Source: Protonemura montana
Taxonomy: Eukaryota > Arthropoda > Insecta > Plecoptera > Nemouridae
Assembly: GCA_947568835.1 (NCBI GenBank)
Contig: OX387602.1
Span: 17,845,021 to 17,909,020, forward strand
Reading direction: 5' to 3'
Length of the DNA: 64,000 nucleotides
In this document: positions 23,700-34,859 of the stretch, one piece after another
Layout of the letters: the number at the start of each line of letters is the position of its first letter
Position numbering within the stretch: position 1 is the first letter of the stretch
Program-made: the position numbers and the translations under genes
The notes under the pieces: model-generated
Databases searched by the model: none
Seen by the model: only the letters and a program-made list of their open reading frames with translations
What the model was told of the DNA's origin: nothing

Positions 23700-25500
23700 A
23701 TCTACAGAAGAAAATGACTTGGCAGTTAAGGAATAAGAAAAACTCTACTTTTTAATCGAACCAAAACATGCAATTGAAGATACTGGGTATGCCAGGGTAT
23801 CGATTGTGGAATGTCGAGTGCAGTAGCCTTATCATTGTACTTGGGCGTAAAATTGCAACTGGAACGCTCATATCTATAGGTACAGAGGTACTTGTTAAAA
23901 GACAAAATAAGATGTGAGATCGTAATCTAAAGGGTCAGCTAACGGTATAACGATTAGACACATATCTCAATTTTATTTTCGATTTGGACGATTGTGAACT
24001 AAGATAAGGCCTTCTCGTGTGAATTATGTTCAATGACTCGGAAAAATTAGATTTAAAAATAATTTTCCTCTTAATTCTTGCAAAATCTTCAGCAATATCA
24101 ATATTTGTCGACAATGGAATATAGGGGTAATAAAGAGGGATTGATTGTGTGGCTCTCACGCAGGCGTGTTCGTTCCCCCTTTTCCAGTTTCTTTGATTTT
24201 GTCCTATTATAATTTTTCCAGCGCGTAGAAAGAGAATGAAATCTAAGCTTAAAAGCTCAAGTAGATAATTTGTTGTCTGAGCCACACAGTGAAGAAAATT
24301 TTGAATTAGCGAACCCACGCTTTGAAGTTAGCCTAACATGGGTCTGCATTCGACTTGATTAGAACTCAGTCTATTTGAACTTTAATTTATCCAAGTTATG
24401 GAAATAAAAAGACAATATGAGAAACTCAAAGAGATGTTATTTTGGAATCTTCGCGTTCTTTTTATAAACAGCCCTCAAAGCAACGTTCCCCAATGCCGAG
24501 CAGAATGCTAAGCTTCACACTTTCTAGGGGACTTTACAAATTCAATCAATATCTTCCCCAATTGGTATTCCAGTATATGCTGATTAGACCCTTTCTAGGG
24601 TTACGCAAACGTGTTTTAGCTGTAGATTGCCGTTAGGCCTCAAGGAAGCTTGTCATTATGTGTAGCAGAAGGGTCACCTACAGTTTACAATTACAGCGAG
24701 ATGCACAAAGTAAACTACAGTGGCACACAGTTCATGACGAACGATAGCCGATACTAACGGCTAGTGTCCCCTGTTGTAGTGCGAATACACTGATAGGCCC
24801 TACGCACATCGACGAAAGGTAAACTTCCATTTGCTGATCGTTAGATTCATATTCGATTCAAATTTCCTACACCATTCACATCGTAAGTCGTGAGGAGAGA
24901 GAGAGAGAGAGGGGGGGGGGGGGCTCCGATGGCGTCTGAAGACCTGAAATTTATAGCGAGACGTGTGGAATTTTGAAATCAGGACACGATCTATCGCCTC
25001 AGAATTTCATTTGCCTCGATCACCGATTGCCCTTTTTTCGCATCAGATGTCACATTAGGGATGTCACACAATTACCGTCTGCTACTTTTGCTTACCATGG
25101 TTTTCATGAAATTAAGTGGAATTTTAGTGTTCAGGAACGGGCAAAGAAATTGCAGGGTATAAAATGCGTTAAAAACAAAATGTAAAGTAAAATTTATACA
25201 ATGTACGTCTAAGCAGAGGTATGAATAAAAATTTCAGTCTTCAAAATAATGAAAAGCTTTTGAAAATTAAGACAACGCTAAATTACTTCCATCATCCAGG
25301 TATTACCAAAACTATTTTAAAGTTTTAAAAAAATCTCGCGTTAATTTAACATTATTTTGCACTAGTTACTTGTTGGTAATATTGCACAACGCCTCGATCC
25401 TCAATTATTATGTTCCCATGAATGAGTTTAGTATTCAATCCTATCAATTTTATAATTTTCAACCCTCTTGATTCTGATTTCAATTCGCATGTCCAACCAC
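23700..25500. other. Region upstream of the coiled-coil gene, no gene seen
   Basis: This stretch should include the coiled-coil gene's promoter and 5' UTR (ATG at 23662, minus strand). It otherwise lacks coding exons that I can support; ORFs up to 127 codons show no family resemblance. A (GA)n tract running into 13 G lies at 24897-24923. Confidence 0.5.
24897..24923. repeat. (GA)7 followed by (G)13
   Basis: A dinucleotide tract merging into a G homopolymer. Confidence 0.9.
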
Positions 25501-25525
25501 ACAAAAATCTTCAATAACATTCACA

Positions 25526-26194
25526 TCAGTACACTGCCACTTCCGTCTTATGCGTCTCACGGAAACTGTCAGAGATTCCTCTCTCAAATGTCAACAATAC
25601 AGCCGGCCACATCGGGTCCGTAATCTTGTCGCCGCCAACCACGCATCTCCTCTTCTTCCTCAGACTCTTCTTCCCGGACTTGCTTCTACGCAGACTGCAC
25701 GGTTCATCACACTTGCTCGCCACCGGTTTACACCCCGATTGCGACAAAGGGCGATGATTGTCCAAAACCTCGTCAGAGCTTCCAACCTCGTAGATGTCAC
25801 CCGCGACATTGTCAACTTCATAGTCAGCGTCGTCGTATCTAATTTGACAGTCGTAGACGCATGCGGTGCAATGATTGTTACACTGATTGCAGATGCTGTC
25901 CATTATCGTGTGCAGTTTGTCGTTATGAAACGCGACGTTGTCCTTGCCTATGATGCTCTCCCGAAGTCTTTCTTCGCCCTTCGGCAGAATGGTTATGGTT
26001 TTGTATCCCGACGTCGTCCTCCATCCGTCTTCGGCTTCGCCTAGCAAGGGTGTCGTCTGGTTTCGCCGACCTCTCAATTTTGTGTACCCGTTGCAGTAGG
26101 CAGCGATCCTGTCGATTCGGGTAGAGATCCAGTCGGAATCTCCACCCTTCAAGACGATATGTCGTCTCGTCTTCAGAAGACTTAGCCCCAACAT
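25526..26194 (-). CDS. Orphan single-exon ORF, 222 residues, Cys cluster
   Basis: The ATG at 26194 opens an uninterrupted 222-codon frame, long for this AT-rich intergenic sequence. A TATA box lies upstream with spacing that gives a ~70-nt 5' UTR. The product has no signal peptide or membrane segment. It has a central Cys/His cluster (CNQCNNHCTACVYDC), an acidic stretch (YDDADYEVDNVAGDIYE) and a basic tail (LRRSKSGKKSLRKKRR) that could be a nuclear localisation signal. I do not recognise a family. The antisense frame (164 codons at 25550-26044) is less convincing because it has no promoter-like context. It could be lineage-specific or a chance ORF. Confidence 0.5.
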   Translation of the reverse strand: MLGLSLLKTRRHIVLKGGDSDWISTRIDRIAAYCNGYTKLRGRRNQTTPLLGEAEDGWRTTSGYKTITILPKGEERLRESIIGKDNVAFHNDKLHTIMDSICNQCNNHCTACVYDCQIRYDDADYEVDNVAGDIYEVGSSDEVLDNHRPLSQSGCKPVASKCDEPCSLRRSKSGKKSLRKKRRCVVGGDKITDPMWPAVLLTFERGISDSFRETHKTEVAVY

Positions 26195-26293
26195 GATTAC
26201 GTTCTCAATTCGGTGCTTTTTAGGTGTTAGTTAGGTGAGACCACCACACGGAGACACCGACAGTTAAATGTGGGGACAATAGTTCCGCGGTGC

Positions 26294-26301
26294 ATTATAT
26301 A
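26294..26301 (-). promoter_or_regulatory. TATA box upstream of the orphan ORF
   Basis: On the minus strand the sequence reads CCTATATAATGC, ~100 nt before the ATG at 26194. A start site ~30 nt downstream would fall near 26265. Confidence 0.5.
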
Positions 26302-26932
26302 GGAATTCCTAATGCTAAGCTTGTTACAACCGCAAGGTTCGCTGGTTATTACATTGCCTCCCCTTGCACAACACACATCTGACATGATCCAATTATCCAT
26401 AGCTATATAGTAATCAGCCCTTTGCCAGTCTTCTTTTTGTTTGGGAACTGTAAATGCAGGATTACGTAATGCTGGGTCAGAGAAGGATTACCAGGAAAGA
26501 GTTATGCACCTAGTAGAAGTTTCAAAAGTGCAGATATTGACCACTAAGATGACATTGAGTCCCTTCAAGATTTAGTCAGTAATTGTGTGTGGGACGACGT
26601 CGATTGGAACAGATGTGGGGGTGGAATTTTCAATGGTTAATATTTAATATGCTTGGTATGTATGTTATTGTAGTCTTTGTGTTACTAGGTTCGAGCAGTT
26701 GATTGAATTAGGAGGGAATAACGGTAAACTCTGCGCTTTACTGTCTTTGTGATGCTCATCATGTAGCTTCACTGCTACGTTAACAGATTAGGAAAACTGA
26801 TGTTCATTTTAACAATTTTCTTGGGAAATTTACAAAATGTATTCTGATTGGCGCCCTTTTTAAAGCTCCGCCTCTGAAAAATTGTTAAAATATCGGCAAT
26901 TCGTAAAGGAACATAAATCTCAGGGGAGATTG

Positions 26933-26940
26933 TGACGTCA
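26933..26940 (+). promoter_or_regulatory. Consensus cAMP response element (TGACGTCA)
   Basis: A perfect 8-bp palindromic CRE lies 18 nt upstream of a TATA-like AATAAAAG (26958-26965) and ~0.8 kb before the sulfakinin start codon. CREB-type control is common for neuropeptide genes; its use here is inferred. Confidence 0.5.
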
Positions 26941-26957
26941 GTTCTTCTTGCGAGGAC

Positions 26958-26965
26958 AATAAAAG
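26958..26965 (+). promoter_or_regulatory. TATA-like element, putative sulfakinin promoter
   Basis: CAATAAAAGC is followed ~30 nt later by a plausible start region (~26990). A donor-like AAATA/GTAAGTGAG at 27058/27059 could end a 5' non-coding exon, joined to the acceptor before 27774 (TTAAATTATAG). Confidence 0.4.
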
Positions 26966-27778
26966 CGTAGGAACGAAAGCTATGGTAGTGAGTTTGTCAC
27001 GAGCATCGGGGACGATAAGATTTTCTACTCTTTCAGCAACAAAATATCATCGTAAATAGTAAGTGAGTGCATACCTCTAGTTATAACTTAAACCTAACCA
27101 CAAAAATAATATTTGCATGCGTTAAGATATGTACGAACATTTCAATTATTTTGCTCACGTGAAGTGACTCAAGTGTAGTTAGAACGCAACCAGGCTGCAC
27201 GTATATTTCCTTTCTTGAGTCCCAAGTTAGTCTATCAATTCAGATAGATTATTTAAATCTATTCAGACAGATTATTTAATTCCGAGTCGTCTATGTGTTT
27301 GAAGCACGTTTTTATCCCAGATAACAAAGGTTACAAATCTGAAAGACCTAGTTTAGAAATATCGGAGTGCTATCAAGAAGGCTGTGGACCAACTGAGGAC
27401 CCATTTTATTTGAATTTGAAATAACGGGTTTGAAATAGAAGTATTTAAAACAAGACTATCGTTTAAATAATAATTATATATTACGAGTCTTATCACAAGA
27501 AAAGTCAAAACTCTAGACCTAGCGTCATCGCGATTTGTTCTTCAACAAAACAAACGCATATTTTACCCTCGGTCACTATGCAGTTGAATGAACCTGAATG
27601 TAAATACCCTTATTATCTTCCGTGGCAACCCATTTCCTACACTCAACGCTCATACCCTCGCTGTTTTATGGACCTTCCTGCCTCCCGGTATGGAATGTTG
27701 CCTTATCTAAAATAACGGCGATCCAATCAACATTTTATTGCAAGATAATAACAAACGTTATTTTAAATTATAGGTACA

Positions 27779-28153
27779 ATGGGTTGCAGCGCAGTAACTG
27801 CATTCGTTGTAACGATCGGTGTCTACATTTTGCTACAACACTCTGTGCAGTGCGCTCCGTCGGCGTTCGATACGATCTCGGGGAATGGAAATCTGGAGAC
27901 CACGGAACGTCTTCGAAGGCCACACCTAGCTCCGCGAGTTTCTGGTTTCAGGGAGACTCAGTTCCTCAGGGGTCATCTACTGCCGTCGCCAATCGAGCAG
28001 CGTAATTCCGCGAACGATTTTCAGATCGACGACGAAGAGGCAGGTGAAATTAGCAAGCGACAGTCCGAAGATTACGGTCATATGCGATTTGGGAAACGAG
28101 ACCAGTTTGACGACTACGGCCATTTGAGATTCGGACGGAGCTTGGAAGATTAA
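27779..28153 (+). CDS. Sulfakinin neuropeptide precursor (124 residues)
   Basis: Prepropeptide of arthropod sulfakinins, the CCK/gastrin-like peptides that signal satiety and act on gut muscle through a GPCR. Seen: hydrophobic signal peptide at residues ~1-25 ([18 protein letters not shown]), a spacer region, dibasic KR at 93-94, then [11 protein letters not shown] (95-105), [14 protein letters not shown] (108-119), a single Arg, and a 4-residue tail SLED. Each Gly would become a C-terminal amide. Gln95 can cyclise to pyroglutamate after KR cleavage. Tyr99 and Tyr113, in acidic context, are the expected sulfation sites. The second peptide has HLRF instead of the usual insect HMRF. The acceptor (ATTATAG) lies just before the start, so the whole precursor is in one coding exon. 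Confidence 0.96.
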   Translation: MGCSAVTAFVVTIGVYILLQHSVQCAPSAFDTISGNGNLETTERLRRPHLAPRVSGFRETQFLRGHLLPSPIEQRNSANDFQIDDEEAGEISKRQSEDYGHMRFGKRDQFDDYGHLRFGRSLED

Positions 28154-28272
28154 CAATTTGGCGACACTTCATGACACTCACAAATCACCTGCCAATTTGG
28201 CATCGATATTTTGATGATTATTGAACAAAAATATGACTGAAAATAATTATTGTGTTTTTGTCAGATTCGTGT

Positions 28273-28278
28273 AATAAA
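28273..28278 (+). terminator. Poly(A) signal of the sulfakinin gene
   Basis: AATAAA lies 120 nt after the TAA, followed by a GT-rich stretch. Confidence 0.7.
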
Positions 28279-28811
28279 TCACATAAGTGTTTATAAGTAC
28301 AGAAATGTGTTATTACTTTCCATGTACTTGAACTCCGACTCTATTTTCGATAACGACGTTTGTTAGGATATTCTAGAATCTAGGTAGACCAATGGAAAGT
28401 GTTCCAGCACATGGCCCTTCGAATGTCGAAAAGGGATTTGTGTTTTCACCGAGAATGAATCAAATGTTGCCGTATTTTATCCAACCGTACAGACTACAGA
28501 CATGATATTTCGCCTCTAATTTTTGCTTCACATAAACATAACCACAAAATCTAATAAAACCCTTCCCCGCTACCCGAGCCAAGCCGAAATATACTCATCC
28601 GCCGAAGAGAAGGGGAATGATGGCTACCCCCACCACTGCCTTGACCGGCCTGGGCCAGAAATTCCAGATGGCTGCCGACGGAACATCGGCAACGAGGTCG
28701 CCTCCTAACTTATTTTCAATTAGATCATATTGTGTGACAATATTGAACACAAGAACAGTCCGAATAATGTAAAAGCTTTGGTGTTATCAAGTCAAGAATA
28801 ATTAATAACTG

Positions 28812-28952
28812 GTGCCCTCTATTGCGGGGTTGACATCTTAGCTAAGTTGGGACACGTGGCTGTGGTCATTAGCAATGTATCGTGGCAGGCAATATTGGGC
28901 GAGATTGTCATGAAGGAAATCAAGGTGAAGCACCAGGAACATCCACTAAAAG
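28812..28952 (+). other. Exon-like open segment with strong donor
   Basis: An open frame encodes ALYCGVDILAKLGHVAVVIS and continues to LKE, ending at a good donor AAAGAG/GTACGTGAG near 28952. I found no partner exon and no family. It may be a fragment of a mobile element or an unannotated gene. Confidence 0.2.
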
Positions 28953-29612
28953 AGGTACGTGAGTTTAATTTGTATCTCTTATGTGTGATTTTATTTCACG
29001 TCTCGATGCATATTCCGCTTATTTCTAGTTATTTCTAGCATACATCACGTGATGTTGGCAGTTATAGTGTAAATGAGCAATAGGTCCTAGCCGATAACCA
29101 TTCTCATACAACCGTGACATTAGTAATTACATGTTGACATGCATGGTGTGCATTGTATTAACCCTGTGCAAATCGTTAGCCGCCCTTGATTTGATATATT
29201 AATTTGTTCAAACAGTTTTACGAAAGTTAAACGAACTGCTGCTGAACCATACTATATACAGCTGGAGACCGGAACTTTGTATACGCTGGGTGATGCGTTT
29301 TTTGATACGATTTTAGTGATTTTTTTGGGAGGGGGGTAAGTGTGGCAGATTCCAAGATTAAAATTAAGATATACACGGTAAGCGAGTAAATGTGTACGCT
29401 TGGAATAACCTGCCTCAAAATGCAATCGTTTGAGCTCAGAATTTCACGAATTAGGTACTAGCGTTATTACAAGAGGATTGGATTTTTTTATTTTATGTAT
29501 TTATTTTTATATATCTGTTTTTTCCATACATGTTATGCATATAAACATTGTCTGTAAGCTTACATCGAGTAAAAATGTACATTGATTATACTAAGAACAG
29601 TTGATGAGTAAA

Positions 29613-30050
29613 TTAATCGTTAAGGAACTCGTCTATGTGATAAAAGCGTTTTTTTATCATGTAGTCGTGGATTTTGGATTTGAAGCCTTGTCGATTTTCC
29701 TGTTCTTTGATTACTGCAGGCAGCTTGTTATATAATTTTCGACCCACGTTGAGGATGTTCCTAGCGGTAAGTGTCAGTTTGCAGTTACCCGTCGACAGGT
29801 CTGTAGCTCTCCTTGTGTAATGGTTATAACTGCTGTTCGGGAAGAGGTGACGATTATCCCGAGTTAAGATTCCAGCTTGCTTCATGAATAGGCTGGGTAG
29901 AGGAAGAATCTTTAGATTTTTGAACGATGTTTGGCAGGACTCTCTAGACCGCAAGTTTGACATTATTCGTATTATTTTCTTCTGAGCTTTGAAAACCCTG
30001 TCGCTCTGTGGAGTGGCTCCATTTGGGGATTGCCAGTCCGTTCAAGGTTG
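29613..30050 (-). mobile_element. 3' fragment of a LINE (non-LTR retrotransposon) ORF2
   Basis: On the minus strand the frame reads DRVFKAQKKIIRIMSNLRSR, then FKNLKILPLPSLF, RNILNVGRKLYNKLPAVIKE and ends HDYMIKKRFYHIDEFLND before a stop. This is the typical C-terminal tail of jockey/CR1-like reverse transcriptase proteins. Everything upstream, including the RT domain, is missing, so it is a dead 5'-truncated copy. Confidence 0.82.
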
Positions 30051-30516
30051 CTGGGTCACGTTCGTTATCTCTGGCGAAAAAGTTACACGACCCCTATTCT
30101 ATCATTTCTTTTCAGTGGAATAGAACAAAATTAGATTAAATAGGCAAATTCTCTAATGCTAAGGAATTAATGAAGGTCTCAATCCATTTCATTTCATTGG
30201 AAAAAAGTTACAGATAAGGGGTCAGTACCAAATTTCGCCAAATGGCAACAATTATACATAATATGTACCATGTCACAGCCTGATCAACGCACAAAACTGC
30301 ACACATCCCAACTACGATCCCATGAAATTGGGATACGATGCATCCCAAGTATGCACCCAAACATGCACCCAAACTATGATATTCCATACTTTTTTATGTC
30401 AGTGAACCCATTTGACTCATTCACTCTTTCCAGATTTTCTCCCGACGTCACCAATGCGTGATAAAGTACCCTATCTCCAGCAGCTGATTTTATGTTCGCA
30501 TGTAGCTTCGCCACAG

Positions 30517-30598
30517 CAGACCGTGGACGGCGTCGTAGTGGAGGTGCCGTGATCGAGCAGACCGTCGACTGCGTCGTAGTGGAGGTGCCGTGATCGAG
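30517..30598. repeat. 41-bp tandem duplication
   Basis: Two adjacent units (30517-30557 and 30558-30598), each beginning CAGACCGT and ending GTGCCGTGATCGAG, differ at two positions. Confidence 0.9.
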
Positions 30599-30718
30599 TC
30601 GAGATCTCCTTTCGCCTGGTGCGGTTTTATTTTCTTCTAAAAGAGTCGTAATTATGCCACGGGTTGTCATTTTATTTTCTGTCTGGACTTATGTGAAAGA
30701 GCAGCGTAACAATACGCA

Positions 30719-31480
30719 CATAGTTGCGGAAGATCGTTTTGAAATCGATCTCTTAAAAAGGTCAAAATCGTCGTCAAAAAACGATCGCGATCGAAGATCG
30801 AAGTTCGCGATTTTTTTTTAAAGATCAAATTTAAATTCTTTTCAATAAAAGATCAAGTTCGCTTAAAAGATCGTTTTCGAAAAAAAATCATGTGATTTCT
30901 GAAAAAAAAACGAGTTTTTTAGCACCTAGGACATAGGTGCTAGGACCTAGGACAAAATGCGACGAGGACTAAGACTTAAAGTCAAGAATACAAGAAGAAA
31001 ATTAACAGCCTGTTAACACTTAACAGGAACAAAAATGCCTTGCATGTTGTCTACAACAGACAGTGGTCAGTGGAACATGACAGAAAGGTAGCCTCGAATC
31101 TCGATGACCCAATTTGAGGAAAGCTGTGGTCGTGGACAGGCACGACGGACATACTAGGCAGCATTTCCACGCATTAATACAACTAATTAAAGTAAAACTA
31201 ATAACCATTTGGAATCCTGGAAACGCTTTCAAGTCTTTGAAGGAAACTGGAAGCTATGAAAAATATTTCCATTTGCCACATTCACATTTCAATTGTCAAG
31301 TGTTGTACAATAACAAACACTAAAAAAGGAACGATTCTGCAAACGATCTTGATCTTTTAAAACTATCTTTTAAAAAGATCGTGGACAATCCGATCGCGAT
31401 CGAATTAAAAGATCGTGAGATACAAAAAAGATCGCGATCGCACGATCGTGATCTTTTTGAAAGATCCTAACCCAACTATG
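30719..31480 (+). mobile_element. hAT-like MITE, copy A (762 bp)
   Basis: It starts CATAGTTGCGGAAGATCG and ends GATCCTAACCCAACTATG. It is flanked by an exact 8-bp duplication AATACGCA (30711-30718 and 31481-31488). Both ends are dense in GATCGCGATCG-type palindromes. The centre shares a ~200-bp block with copy B. No transposase is present. The 8-bp TSD and CA...TG ends point to hAT. Confidence 0.88.
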
Positions 31481-31488
31481 AATACGCA

Positions 31489-32549
31489 TAAAGATAATTT
31501 TGGTAAAATAAATATATATACCAAGATGAAATCTAATAAAGTAAGGCAATGTAAGAGGTACCAAAGAATTATTACTCACAGTATAGGAGAAATCCCACAA
31601 CGGTTTCACGGTCTAATCCGATACTGATTATTTGGTGACATCCAGATCAGGCACATGCTGCAATATTTTGAGTAACATCAGATCCAAAGTTGTCATCATT
31701 GCTTCTCGATAATCCGAACTCTTGCTACACATTTGCTAGAGCCATTAGGGCCACGAGAGCTTTGCCTACGAGTCGCATCATAGTTGAATTTCCTACGCCG
31801 TTACAAATTCACATCGATGCTTAAGAAATAATTCAAATTTTCCAGAATTAACTGAGTAAAAGGCACTTTCATCGGTGTTTTCTTGACGTCCGCATGTCGA
31901 GAGCAGCTGAACAAGAAAATATCAAGCTAACAAACGAAAAAGGCTGGGGCTGGCTTTTGTCGCGAACAGCGTTGCCGGCCCACGGATGCAGACGGGGACG
32001 CACACCGCTTCCAACATTCGGTTAGAGTCTTGTGGCTCGTGGCTGGTTTCTAGTTTCTACACAAAAGCATCCTCTTCAAGGACACTTCCCGACAAATGCC
32101 TCATGACCAAAGACGCTTCCATGAGGACACTCGCCAGGTGGTCCTCTACAGCCTTGGACCTGAGCGCGCACCAGGTTCTCACCGAGCCTATGTACTATTC
32201 GCCTTGCCGGTAACACTAGTTCCTGATTAAATTTACCGTATTTATGTAACGTGGGTCGCACCTTTGAGTACAATTATATTCTTTGCGTATTTACCGTTCA
32301 AACATAGATCCGCTGCTGACAAGAAACGCGTTTGTTTTGACCTAGACATAGTTCTAAACCAAAAAGTAGAACTAGCTAGGGACCTAACGGACTACGTTAA
32401 AGTCTCGGGAAATGCATGTACAAACACGTCAGGTTTTTCAGGGGTTAGTTGTGAAGGGGGGTCAACGTTTAGAGTCAATCGTAAATAAATAAATAAATAT
32501 CGTAAATAAACAGACTTTATAATCTAACAGTAAGAAACAGTGATAATGA
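31489..32549. other. Spacer between the two MITEs
   Basis: About 1 kb with no supported gene. Frames of up to 75 codons near 31986-32213 have no family resemblance. Confidence 0.5.
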
Positions 32550-32557
32550 TCGTCCTC

Positions 32558-33282
32558 CATAGTTGGAAAAGGATCTTTTAAAAAGATCACGATCGTGCGA
32601 TCGCGATCTTTTTTTAGTGCTCTTCGATCTGATCGCAATCTTTTTTGTATCTCACGATCTTTTAATTCGATCGCGATCGAATTGTCTACGATCTTTTTCA
32701 AAGATAGTTTTAGCTTCCAGTTTCCTTCAAAGACTTGAAAGCGTTTCCAGGATTCCAAATGGTTATTAGTTTTACTTTAATTAGTTGTATTAATGCGTGG
32801 AAATGCTGCCTAGTATGTCCGTCGTGCCTGTCCACGACCACAGCTTTCCTCAAATTGGTTCATCGAGATTCGAGGCTACCTTTCTGTCATGTTCCACTGA
32901 CCACTGTCTGTTGTAGACAACATGCAAGGCATTTTTGTTCCTGTTAAGTGTTTACAGGCTGTTAATTTTCTTCTTGTATTCTTGACTGTAAGTCATAGTC
33001 CTCGTCACATTGTGTACCTACTATTTCACTACTACTATACCTACTTTACCTTTCATTACCTACTATTATTATTAATATTGCATTTCCCAGCACCTATAGG
33101 TGCTAAAAAACACGTTTTTTTTTCAGAAATCACATGATTTTTTTTTCGAAAACGATCTTTTGAATGAACTTAATCTTTTAAAAAAAACGATAGCGAACTT
33201 CGATCTTCGATCGCGATCTTTTTTTGACGACGATCTTGATCTTTTTAAAAGGTCGATTTCAAAACGATCTTCCCCAACTATG
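32558..33282 (-). mobile_element. hAT-like MITE, copy B (725 bp, inverted relative to copy A)
   Basis: It starts CATAGTTGG and ends CCCCAACTATG, flanked by an exact 8-bp duplication TCGTCCTC (32550-32557 and 33283-33290). The internal sequence is the reverse complement of copy A: for example a 70-codon incidental frame differs by one residue between 31232-31020 (minus) and 32735-32947 (plus). Different TSDs show two independent insertions. Confidence 0.88.
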
Positions 33283-33872
33283 TCGTCCTCTATATACTTC
33301 CAGAAGCGTGGACGTTGGAGCCTCTACTCCTGGCTCCGATCCCAACTAAGACGTCGCCGCCACTCGCTGCTCTGCGATTTTCGGAATAGAACGATGCTTT
33401 GGAAGCATCCCTACACACTGCTTGTCCAACAGGCAACAATTTGCCAAAGTGTGCAAAGTAAGTAAGTAAGTAAGTATTTTTTGTCTTTAAAATCAATTTG
33501 ATGTACAAGACATGGTTAAACATAAAAATTTAGTACTACAAAAAAAACTTGTAACATTTTTCGAAAAGCTATCTGGCCAGGAAAAATACGCATATGAAGC
33601 TACCGCATTGAAGCAAATGTGGTAACACAAGAATTCCGTGCTTTTAGAAAAGACCAGGACGCCACCTGAGAGACGCCACCTTAGTACACGGACGTGGTTT
33701 TAACGACGCAGTGTTTTGACAACGCGGCCTGTGGCACTGGTCTAATGGCGTCGGTGAATGAATGGATGAGGATGATGAACCTAACCTAGCCTAGAAGGAG
33801 GGGAAACTCGATGCCGGCTTGTAGCCTCCCGTCGAATAGCACTAAGGGGACCACCGGCTTAACGTCCATTCC

Positions 33873-34100
33873 GAAGGACGGTACAACACAAACTTCAGGA
33901 TTCCTCCTCAAATCCATGCTGAGAAGCACCGGATGATAAGCCGGTGCCAGTGAAGTTGTAATAACTTTCATCCCTCCAGCATCTCTCCCGAACAGAACCG
34001 GTCTCGCGTATGATGGTCACCCATCCAATACCTGACTCAGCGCAGTGGTGTTTAACTTCGGTGGTCTCATGAGAACCGGTGTTTCCAACACGCCAACTCT
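33873..34100 (-). mobile_element. 5S rRNA-derived SINE, copy 3
   Basis: On the minus strand: GTTGGAAACACCGGTTCTCA, then GACCACCGAAGTTAAACACC, GTCAGGTATTGGATGGGTGA and the shared tail ending GTTGTACCGTCCTTC. This is the best-preserved head, alignable to arthropod 5S rRNA including the box-A (GAAGTTAA) and box-C (GGATGGGTGACC) regions. The sequence beyond the tail (33786-33872) may be a LINE-type 3' end used for mobilisation. Confidence 0.82.
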
Positions 34101-34534
34101 TTCTCCAGAGACACAGCGCCCGGCGTGGAAGGTGTTGTCTGCTTTCTTGTTTCTTGCCTGCCATGTTTGCTCGAACAATGCGTGTCTTGCTTGTAGGGCT
34201 TGGCGAATGCCGACTGCCGACATCTGTTACGCCAAAATACAGACAGCTGGTGTTGCCCTGAGACGCGGATCCCGAGCGACGTAGTCTGGAAGGTGCCGAG
34301 GCCCACGAGATCGTCGAGGGGAGAACTTGATTTGTTACCTTAGATCACTGGGCCACAGGCTCTTGTAAAAATCGTGTTGAAAAAGGCGGTGCCTATCCTA
34401 ATTCCCACTGGCAATGGCCGTGCTGGTCAGGTGCGATGTGGAGGTGCCCAGATCCGATCTCGTGATCGATAATGTCGTAAAATCTGTGGTCGTACTTTAA
34501 AACTTTTTTTAATTTTTGAACAATGAAATATGTA

Positions 34535-34615
34535 CAGTGTCGGACTGGCCAGGGCAGCCAGGCGGAAAATGCCGCCGGGGCCTCCAGCCGGCCGGGGCCC
34601 CTGGGACCCCCATTT
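34535..34615 (+). repeat. hAT-terminus-like sequence
   Basis: CAGTGTCGGACTGGCCAGGG followed by GC-rich sequence resembles the 5' end of widespread hAT elements. No matching right terminus was found, so it is probably a fragment. Confidence 0.4.
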
Positions 34616-34859
34616 ACAATAAGGAAGTTTTTTAAAACATTTTTTAATTTATAGTCATTTGATTATGTTGTCTTAATGTTGCAAATAGCCAGTGCTTGTT
34701 ATCATTGAGCCACGCTGCCCTGATGGCAATAGGTTGGTGGAAGTCGTATATAAACACTTGATTTTAGACTTGGTAAAAAAAAATCACAAAAGTTATACTT
34801 CGGATTATCTCTCCCCATCCCTTCACTTGATCCATGTTCCAGGTGAAGGGCTTTGAAAG

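Noticed and set aside
31020-32947. Two nearly identical 70-codon ORFs at 31020-31232 (minus) and 32735-32947 (plus)
   Set aside because: They are the same piece of a MITE in inverted copies. Conservation is at nucleotide level because the element is young; there is no transposase or signal of selection.
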